A DNA stretch of 64,000 nt, taken from the NCBI RefSeq assembly GCF_026626635.1, contig NZ_JAPNKA010000001.1, forward strand, positions 5,642,001-5,706,000, read 5' to 3'. Source of the stretch: Archangium lansingense (lineage in GTDB: Bacteria; Myxococcota; Myxococcia; Myxococcales; Myxococcaceae). The notes under the pieces are model-generated. The model saw only the letters and a list, made by a program, of their open reading frames with translations. It was not told the origin of the DNA and ran no database searches. Positions 59,388 to 64,000 of this stretch are shown piece by piece; within the stretch, counting starts at the first letter, position 1; each line of letters opens with the position of its first letter. The position numbers and the translations under genes were made by a program.

Positions 59388-60172
59388 AGGTCCCTCTCGC
59401 GCAGGATGAAGAAGGCGCCGCCGAGGAACAGCAGCGTGAAGACGGCATAGGCCGCGACGCTTCCCACGACCGCCGCCGCGTCCGGGTAGAGCAGCCGGGT
59501 GGAGTACCTCAAGGGCGAGAGGTAGCGGATGTTGCGCAGCGGGTGGCCCTCGTCGAAGAGGGCCGTCGTCCAGAGCAGGAAGGAGAGCAGCAGGACGCTG
59601 AAGTTGAGGATGAGGCTCACCGCGGGGCTGGTCGTGACGCTAGAGCAGAGCGAGGTGAGCGCCAGGAAGGCCAGGGAGAAGACCGTGGAGGCCAACCAGA
59701 AGCGGAGCACGTTGGTGCCGAAGGCCGCGAGGCCGAAGCCCGGCGTGGTCACCCAGGCGTACACGCACAGGCCCAGGTCGAGCACGAACACGAGCCCCAG
59801 GAGCACCGTGGTCTGTGCGAGGAACTTGCCCAGCAGCACCGACGAGCGGCGGGCCCGGACGGTGAGGTAGCGGATGGAGCGCGGGCCCACCTCGCCGCTC
59901 ACCGAATCAAACCCCATCAGCGCCACGTAGAGCGGCAGGAAGAAGAGGCTGAGGTAGAAGACTCCCAGGACCGAGACCGGCATCTCCCCACTCGGGATGA
60001 TCATGCCGGACTGGCTCATCTGCTGGAGGAAGGTCCGGAAGGCGGCCACCGCCACGAAGACCAGCAGAGAGAAAAGGCAGTAGAGCCCGAGCAGCGCCAG
60101 CACGCGGGAACTGCGCAGCGTGCGCCGACACTCGGCACTCCAGATCACTGCAGTCTCATTCAATACGTTCAA
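59384..60172 (-). CDS. ABC transporter permease (ABC-2 type)
   Basis: 262 residues with six hydrophobic helices: VLALLGLYCLFSLLVFVAVA, VFYLSLFFLPLYVALMG, TTVLLGLVFVLDLGLCVYAW, FWLASTVFSLAFLALTSLC, AVSLILNFSVLLLSFLLWT and AYAVFTLLFLGGAFFIL. FDSVSGEVGPRSIRYLTVRA is the cytoplasmic E-x-x-x-G-x-R-x-x-x-Y loop of ABC-2 permeases. The start TTG at 60170-60172 lacks a clear ribosome-binding site and is uncertain. The stop overlaps the ATPase gene (GTGA). Substrate unknown. Confidence 0.85.
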   Translation of the reverse strand: MNVLNETAVIWSAECRRTLRSSRVLALLGLYCLFSLLVFVAVAAFRTFLQQMSQSGMIIPSGEMPVSVLGVFYLSLFFLPLYVALMGFDSVSGEVGPRSIRYLTVRARRSSVLLGKFLAQTTVLLGLVFVLDLGLCVYAWVTTPGFGLAAFGTNVLRFWLASTVFSLAFLALTSLCSSVTTSPAVSLILNFSVLLLSFLLWTTALFDEGHPLRNIRYLSPLRYSTRLLYPDAAAVVGSVAAYAVFTLLFLGGAFFILRERDL

Positions 60173-60313
60173 GGCAGGTGGACCCTACCGGGACCAAAGA
60201 GGGCTCGCCAGGATTCTCGCCCTCCAGGGGAACGCCTGCGATGGAATGGACGTCTCGATGAAGGCGGGTACCATGCCCCTCCCCCCTCCACCCCCCTCGC
60301 GCGACGGTTCCGC

Positions 60314-61756
60314 ATGACGCTCTCCCGGGTCCTCCCCGCCACGCTGCTCGTCCCCCTGTTCCTCTTGCTCGTTGGTGCGGACGATGTCAGCCCGCTGGAG
60401 GCCGAGAAGGAACCGGTGGCTGAGGCCGCTCTCTCGGATGCCGGGCTGGCGGACGCGGGCGTGGCCGAGGTCTCGGATGGCTCCGACGCCGGGGTGATGC
60501 TGGGACTCGTCCCGCCTGCGCCGGTGCCCTCTCGTGAGCAGGATCCGCCCATTACCCGCATGCGCCCGCTGCCGGCGAAGCAGGACGTGCTCGCCCGCGC
60601 GAAGAAGGACGCCCAGGGGCGGTTGGTGGTGCCGGGACCCAAGGGCGAGGTGCCACTGACCATTGATCCGGTTCTCCAGTCGCAGCTCACCGGCATCCTC
60701 GGCCAGTACCGGGTGCCCTATGGGGCGGTGGTGGTGCTGGAGCCCTCCACGGGCCGTGTGCTGGCCATGGCCGAGCACTCGCAGGCCCAGCCGGGGCTGC
60801 GCGGACTGGCCACGCGCGCGGTGTTCCCCGCGGCCAGCATCTTCAAGATTGTCACCGGCGCGGCGCTGCTGGAGGCGGGCGTTACGCCCATGGAGGAGAC
60901 ATGCTTCCACGGCGGCAAGCGCCGGCTCTCCGAGAAGCTGCTGCAGGACAGCGCGCGGGACGGCCAGTGCCACTCGCTGGCCGAGGCCATGGGCAAGAGC
61001 GCCAACGTCATCTTCGCCAAGCTGACGCAGCGCTACCTGTCGCCCAAGGCGCTGAAGCACGCGGCGGCTCGCTTCCACTTCAACCGGGAGCTGTCCTTCC
61101 CGGTGCCTACGGACGTGTCGCTCGCCGCCGTGCCGGAGGAGGACGAGTTCCGCTTCGCCCAGACGGGCGCGGGCTTCGGGGACGTGTACCTCTCGCCGCT
61201 GCATGGCGCGCTGCTGGCGGCCGTGGCGGCCAACGGGGGCGTGTGGCGGGACCCCGTCCTCTTCGAGCCCGGCGCGGATGCACAGCCTCAGCCCCCCGAG
61301 CAGGTCCTGTCTCCCGAGGTGGCGCGCGATCTGGCGACCCTGATGGAGGCCACGGTGACGAAGGGCACCGCGCGCCGGATCTTCCGCGAACGCGGCATGC
61401 GTGTGCCGGGCGCGGTGGGCAAGACGGGCACGCTGGCGGACCGCAACCCCTTCCGCGACTACTCGTGGTTCGTGGGCTTCGCGCCCAAGGACAACCCGAA
61501 GGTGGCGGTGGCGGCGGTCATCGTCAACGAGCCCATCTGGCACATCCGCGCCACGTGGCTCGGCCGCGAGGCCATGCGTCTGGGCCTGGCTCGCCTGCCT
61601 CCGGGAGCGCTCGAGGCTCCCGCGAAGGACGAGGCCACCGAGCCTCAAGACGAGGCCCCCGCGGAGGAGGAGTCCGTGGACGAGGCGCTGTCCACCCAAG
61701 AGGTGGTCGGAGCCCCAGCCGCACCGGACAGCAAGGCGGCGATGACGCGCCCCTGA
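60314..61756 (+). CDS. Penicillin-binding transpeptidase-domain protein
   Basis: 480 residues from ATG 60314. It has a signal anchor (VLPATLLVPLFLLLVGA), an Asp/Ala/Glu-rich linker, then a transpeptidase domain with FPAASIFKIVTG (SxxK, active Ser), MGKSANVIF (SxN) and VGKTGTLAD (KTG). It lacks the dimerisation and glycosyltransferase parts of full PBPs, so it may be a small transpeptidase of special use or an inactive-partner type. The C-terminal 45 residues are acidic and disordered. Confidence 0.88.
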   Translation: MTLSRVLPATLLVPLFLLLVGADDVSPLEAEKEPVAEAALSDAGLADAGVAEVSDGSDAGVMLGLVPPAPVPSREQDPPITRMRPLPAKQDVLARAKKDAQGRLVVPGPKGEVPLTIDPVLQSQLTGILGQYRVPYGAVVVLEPSTGRVLAMAEHSQAQPGLRGLATRAVFPAASIFKIVTGAALLEAGVTPMEETCFHGGKRRLSEKLLQDSARDGQCHSLAEAMGKSANVIFAKLTQRYLSPKALKHAAARFHFNRELSFPVPTDVSLAAVPEEDEFRFAQTGAGFGDVYLSPLHGALLAAVAANGGVWRDPVLFEPGADAQPQPPEQVLSPEVARDLATLMEATVTKGTARRIFRERGMRVPGAVGKTGTLADRNPFRDYSWFVGFAPKDNPKVAVAAVIVNEPIWHIRATWLGREAMRLGLARLPPGALEAPAKDEATEPQDEAPAEEESVDEALSTQEVVGAPAAPDSKAAMTRP

Positions 61757-61763
61757 GCCTGTG

Positions 61764-61799
61764 CTCCCTCTCCCTCTAGGAGAGGGCAGGGGTGAGGGT
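61764..61799. repeat. CCCTC-rich intergenic hairpin, copy 5 (reverse orientation)
   Basis: CCCTCTCC CTCTA GGAGAGGG (8-bp stem) then CAGGGGTGAGGGTC. It lies directly after the transpeptidase gene. Confidence 0.65.
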
Positions 61800-61900
61800 C
61801 GTCCCCGCTCACCGCTCACCGGGAACCGGCGACGGTGTCTGGCATCGCGAGCCCTTCACGGGGTTCGCGCCGACTCGTACGCAGAGGGGGGGAGCACCAC

Positions 61901-62563
61901 GTGGAGCCCAGGTCTCAGCAGTCTCCAAGCGCTGTCCAGTGGCTGTTGTTGTCCACCGGGGTGGTGGCCTTCATCGCCGTCTCGGGGGTGGTGGGGATGC
62001 GGCTGGTGCGCGACCTGTTGCCCAAGTCTCGTTGCTGCGCCCCCATCCACGAGGCAAAGGCGAATCTCAAGGCCCTGTACACCAACGAGTGGGCCTTCCT
62101 CCTGGAGAAGGACGTCTTCTCGGAGGACATGAACCCGATCGGGTTCGAGCCGGAGCTGGGGAATCGCTACACCTATTTCGCGGCCCCTCGAGGACGCGTG
62201 TTGAAGTTCGAGGAGCGCAAGACTCCACGGTCCTCGGTGGGCGGGTCGAGGTCGGCGGCCTACCAGATCGTGGCCGCGGATCCGCAAGTGCCGAAGTTCC
62301 GGGGCACCTTCGAGACCTTCGTGCAGACGGACTGCCCGCTCACGCCCGCGACGCTGCCGGATGGAACTCGTGCGGGTCTGGGAGTCACCCTGCCGGACGG
62401 AGGGTCCAGCCAGGGCGTGTTCATCGGCGCGGCGGCGGCCAACATCGACGACGACTCCACGCCAGACTGTTGGTCCATCGCCACGGTGGAGCGCGTGGCA
62501 GCCGATGGCTACCGCATCGCTCCTGGCGAGCCCTACAACGAACTCAACGACGTGGAGCACTGA
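61901..62563 (+). CDS. Type IV pilin-like membrane protein without a prepilin leader
   Basis: 220 residues from GTG 61901, preceded by GGGGGGGAG seven nt upstream; a GTG at 61835 is an alternative. One hydrophobic helix near the N-terminus (LLLSTGVVAFIAVSGVVGM) is followed by HEAKANLKALYTNEWAFLLE and IGFEPELGNRYTYFAAP, the pattern of the pilin-like proteins frequent in myxobacteria (EAK-NLK-L...IGF-P--GNRY-Y). The prepilin cleavage motif G/FTLIE is absent, so it is a pilin-like anchored protein rather than a classical pilin. Confidence 0.68.
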   Translation: MEPRSQQSPSAVQWLLLSTGVVAFIAVSGVVGMRLVRDLLPKSRCCAPIHEAKANLKALYTNEWAFLLEKDVFSEDMNPIGFEPELGNRYTYFAAPRGRVLKFEERKTPRSSVGGSRSAAYQIVAADPQVPKFRGTFETFVQTDCPLTPATLPDGTRAGLGVTLPDGGSSQGVFIGAAAANIDDDSTPDCWSIATVERVAADGYRIAPGEPYNELNDVEH

Positions 62564-62620
62564 ACCGAGACGGGAACTTCTGTGCGCGGGCGGTGTCTGG
62601 TCCGCGCCGGAGGAGACCCT

Positions 62621-63988
62621 ATGCGTCACGCCTGGATTCTGTTGCTGCTGCTGTCCGCTCTCACCGTGGGCTGTGCGACGGCCCGGACGGATCCGGGTGC
62701 CCGAGGCACTCCCTCCGCGCCCGGGTCGATGCCGGAGTTCATCGAGAATGACTACGCGGCGGCACTGCGCGAGGCGAGGACCCGCCACCTGCCGCTCCTG
62801 ATCAAGGTCTGGGCCCCCTGGTGTCATGCCTGCCTGTCGATACAGGCCAACGTGCTGCCCCATCCCTCGGTGGCACCGTTCGCCGCGCGCTACGTCTGGC
62901 TGGCCATCGACACGGATGACCCCGCCAACGCCGCGTTCCTCCAGCGCTTCCCGATCGACACCTGGCCCACGGTGCTCGTGATCGACCCTGGCGGAGAGAC
63001 CGTTCTGGCGCGCACGGTGGGCGGAGCCTCGGTCGAGCAGTTCGTGAGCCTGCTCGAGCACGGCCTGCGGGCCTCTCAGGGCCAGCTCGAGGCCGCCGAC
63101 AAGGCCCTTGTGCTCGCGGATTCCCACTCCGCCGCGGGGAACCACGCCGAGGCGGTGCTCGCCTACCGGGAGGCGCTGAAGAAGGCTCCGGCGGGTTGGC
63201 CGGCCCGAGCCAGGGCCGTCACCACTCTGCTGAATTCGCTCGGTGCGGCCGGGGAGAGTGAGTCGTGTACCCGCACCGCCCTCGAGGAGCTTCCCCAACT
63301 CCAGGCCGCCGAGGATCAGACCAAGGTCGCCGCCGTGGGGGTCGCATGCTCCCTGGATCTTCCCGAGGGAGACAGTGCCGCGCTCCGGGGCCAGCTCGTT
63401 CTCGCCGCCGAGAGGACGCTCCGATTGCCCCCGGAAGCAGTGGAGCCCGACCTCCGGTCCAGCCTCTATGAAAGTCTGGTCGAGGCTCGCCAGATGAACG
63501 GCGATGAAGCCGGAGCCACCGCCCTTGCCGAGGAGTGGCTCGTCTTCTTGGAACGAAGCGCGGGTCGGGAGCGAACGCCGCAGGAGAAGACCGTCTTCGA
63601 CGGTCACCGGGTGATGGCGGCGTTGTCCCTCGGCCGCCCGGAGCAGGCCGTGCCCGCGCTCGAGGAGAGCGAGAAGGCGCTGCCGAGCGACGACAACCCT
63701 CCGACCCGGCTGGCAATGCTCTACTTGCAGGCGGGCCGCCTGGAGGAGGCGCTGAAGGCGAACGATCGGGCGCTGGCGCTCGCGCGAGGTGCCGCGCGGA
63801 TGCGGGTTCTGAATCTGCGCTCGGACATCCTCCTCGCGCGTGGAGACCGCTCTGGCGCGGAGGAGTGCCTCAGGAAGGCCATTGCCGAGGGCCGTACGGC
63901 GGCCGATATGAGCTCCCGCCGGCAGCTCGTGTGGCTGGAGAAGAAGCTGAAGGCGTTCGACGGTGCGGAGGCGGGTTCGGCACGCTGA
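62621..63988 (+). CDS. Lipoprotein with thioredoxin-like domain and TPR repeats
   Basis: 455 residues from ATG 62621, with GGAGGAGA upstream. The signal peptide ends in a lipobox (LSALTVGC). Residues about 40-150 are a thioredoxin-like domain with WAPWCHACLS (CxxC) and DTWPTVLVIDPGG (cis-Pro). From about 165 on are helical TPR-like repeats (SHSAAGNHAEAVLAYREALK; LYLQAGRLEEALKANDRALA). A periplasmic or outer-membrane role in protein folding or assembly is likely. It follows the pilin-like gene by 57 nt and may be co-transcribed. Confidence 0.82.
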   Translation: MRHAWILLLLLSALTVGCATARTDPGARGTPSAPGSMPEFIENDYAAALREARTRHLPLLIKVWAPWCHACLSIQANVLPHPSVAPFAARYVWLAIDTDDPANAAFLQRFPIDTWPTVLVIDPGGETVLARTVGGASVEQFVSLLEHGLRASQGQLEAADKALVLADSHSAAGNHAEAVLAYREALKKAPAGWPARARAVTTLLNSLGAAGESESCTRTALEELPQLQAAEDQTKVAAVGVACSLDLPEGDSAALRGQLVLAAERTLRLPPEAVEPDLRSSLYESLVEARQMNGDEAGATALAEEWLVFLERSAGRERTPQEKTVFDGHRVMAALSLGRPEQAVPALEESEKALPSDDNPPTRLAMLYLQAGRLEEALKANDRALALARGAARMRVLNLRSDILLARGDRSGAEECLRKAIAEGRTAADMSSRRQLVWLEKKLKAFDGAEAGSAR

Positions 63989-64000
63989 CTGAGCCGCCTC

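Overview
The window reads as a high-GC chromosomal segment from a myxobacterium of the Cystobacterineae type (Archangium, Cystobacter or Myxococcus relatives). This is inferred from very GC-rich codons, many GTG starts, FHA and Ser/Thr-kinase signalling genes with zinc ribbons, abundant lipoproteins, and recurring CCCTCTCCC...GGGAGAGGG intergenic hairpins. I ran no database search, so family names rest on motifs read by eye.

Left part (about 2.5-19.2 kb, minus strand): an 18-gene aryl-polyene (APE) pigment cluster that ends with a small secreted protein gene 12 nt downstream. Almost every junction is an ATGA, GTGA or TGATG overlap, so it looks like one translationally coupled operon starting near 19164. 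It holds two canonical ketosynthases plus a Cys-less chain-length-factor-like partner, a ketoreductase, a stand-alone hotdog dehydratase, an acyl-ACP synthetase fused to a FabZ-like dehydratase, two acyl carrier proteins, an MIO ammonia lyase to supply the aryl starter, a thioesterase, two acyltransferases, a GT2 glycosyltransferase, a flavin oxidoreductase, and an export set (MMPL/RND pump, LolA-like carrier, DUF3261 lipoprotein, membrane protein). Upstream of it lie a lipoprotein hydrolase, a probable outer-membrane protein and a truncated membrane protein.

Middle part (19665-30310): a compact 10.6-kb integrative element in the 3' end of a tRNA-Glu(UUC) gene, bounded by a 43-bp perfect direct repeat. 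It carries a divergent tyrosine integrase, an excisionase-like HTH protein, a primase-polymerase/VapE replication protein, a prohead-protease/scaffold/major-capsid fusion, a tail-fibre-like protein, a cargo lipoprotein and a frameshifted zinc-ribbon regulator. It has no terminase, portal, tail or lysis genes. This fits a phage satellite (PICI-like) or a heavily reduced prophage, and it is the most interesting part of the window. Both ends carry a matching subterminal 21-bp sequence made of two TGGCGCCA palindromes one helical turn apart.

Right part (30.3-64 kb): core and signalling genes. In order: tRNA-Glu and tRNA-Lys, greB, PIN-PhoH ATPase, DUF493 protein, methyltransferase, diacylglycerol-kinase-like protein, dnaK, DCC-family protein, a MoxR/VWA/PspA-like operon, a spermidine-synthase-like membrane protein, an ADHFE1-type alcohol dehydrogenase, a thioesterase, a diadenylate-cyclase-domain protein, dksA-like, an FHA / Ser-Thr kinase / FHA group, rel (ppGpp), ridA, a triple-DsbA protein with an internal 148-bp repeat, tusA-like, an ABC transporter pair, a penicillin-binding transpeptidase, a pilin-like protein and a thioredoxin-TPR lipoprotein.
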